64,000 nucleotides of DNA from Raineyella fluvialis (GTDB lineage Bacteria; Actinomycetota; Actinomycetes; Propionibacteriales; Propionibacteriaceae). The notes below the pieces were generated by a model. The model saw only the letters and a list, made by a program, of their open reading frames with translations. It was not told the DNA's origin and ran no database searches. A program made the translations under genes and the position numbers. The stretch covers positions 2,480,001 through 2,544,000 of the forward strand of contig NZ_CP045725.1 of assembly GCF_009646095.1 (NCBI RefSeq). The letters are read 5' to 3'. Below are positions 63,752-64,000 of this stretch, one piece after another. Within the stretch, counting starts at the first letter, position 1. Every line of letters begins with the position of its first letter.

Positions 63752-64000
63752 ATGTCCGAACCGTTCCGGATCCTCACCGTCTGCACCGGCAACATCTGCC
63801 GTTCACCGGCGGCCGAGTTCCTGCTGCGCCGGGGGCTCGGCGCCGGGGTGGTGGTGGAGAGCGCCGGCGTCGCGGCGCTGGTCGACCGCCCGGTGGATCC
63901 CCAGATGGCCGAGCGCCTGCGTGCCGGCGGGGTCGACACCGATGGGTTCCGGGCCCGCTACCTCACCCCGGAGCTGATCGAGCGGGCCGATCTGGTCCTC
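63752..64000 (+). CDS. Low-molecular-weight protein tyrosine phosphatase (N-terminal part)
   Basis: The first 83 residues of a gene cut by the window end. The P-loop CTGNICRS (C11-x5-R17) is complete, and VESAGVAALVDRPVDPQMAERL follows as in the family. AGGAGGACGTCG precedes the ATG. It begins 27 bases after aroG on the same strand. The general-acid DP motif lies beyond the window. Confidence 0.92.
   Translation, partial: MSEPFRILTVCTGNICRSPAAEFLLRRGLGAGVVVESAGVAALVDRPVDPQMAERLRAGGVDTDGFRARYLTPELIERADLVL

Overview
The window is about 64 kb of very GC-rich DNA, densely packed with genes. It comes from the chromosome of a high-GC Gram-positive bacterium (Actinomycetota). Support for this: the glnA2-glnE pair, a mycothiol-enzyme-like DinB/SCP protein, GuaB1, the actinobacterial QcrCAB/CtaCDEF respiratory set with a di-haem QcrC, DUF3043 and DUF4191 proteins, a PspA/PspAA pair, TANNNT -10 boxes and several likely leaderless starts. 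Propionibacteriales would fit, but that is an inference from gene content. I saw no rRNA, tRNA, CRISPR array, insertion sequence or prophage.

Layout. 0-6 kb: an orphan two-domain sugar-type ABC ATPase, map, small conserved proteins and glnA2. 6-10 kb: a DinB/SCP protein, glnE, and an unlisted 34-residue Cys-rich protein behind a perfect dyad. 10-15 kb: nadA-nadB-nadC facing the NAD regulator nrtR, then ppk2. 15.8-21.8 kb: a compact four-gene operon (KS; AT-ACP-aminotransferase-like AOS; a divergent phosphopantetheinyl transferase; a reductase) that looks like a small polyketide/alpha-oxoamine pathway. 22-25 kb: DoxX, glnA (adenylylatable GSI-beta), RDD and CBS proteins. 25-33 kb: ABC-F ATPase, MFS exporter, DUF4191, lipA, lipB, coaE-GrpB. 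33-38 kb: a three-lipoyl-domain E2 (sucB-like), pepA, DUF3043. 38-41 kb: pspA-pspAA, glycerate kinase, erpA. 41-50.6 kb: cytochrome oxidase ctaCDF, guaB1, and the oppositely oriented ctaE-qcrCAB. 51-64 kb: a receiver-like protein, trpD, prepilin peptidase, a sunset-type protein, cyclophilin, a rhomboid-like protein with lost catalytic histidines, AsnC-type protein, DEDD exonuclease/UvrC-like protein, a secreted metallopeptidase, ROK sugar kinase, hydrolase, plsC, class II DAHP synthase and the start of a low-molecular-weight tyrosine phosphatase.

How the genes connect. GlnE is the enzyme that adenylylates GlnA, and the tyrosine motif it needs is present in GlnA but absent from GlnA2. LipA and LipB make the lipoyl groups needed by the three-lipoyl E2. 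NrtR faces the NAD operon across a shared inverted repeat. CtaCDEF and QcrCAB form the aerobic respiratory supercomplex. The KS/AT-ACP-AOS operon carries its own candidate ACP-activating enzyme.

A caution for any reader: at least eleven places in nine otherwise well-conserved genes (glnE, KS, sucB, DUF3043, guaB1, qcrB, receiver-like, sunset, ROK) are interrupted by what is each time a single missing G or C, usually in a short G/C run. All are losses and none are gains, and essential genes are hit. This looks like base-calling error, not gene decay. These genes are annotated over their full reconstructed extents.
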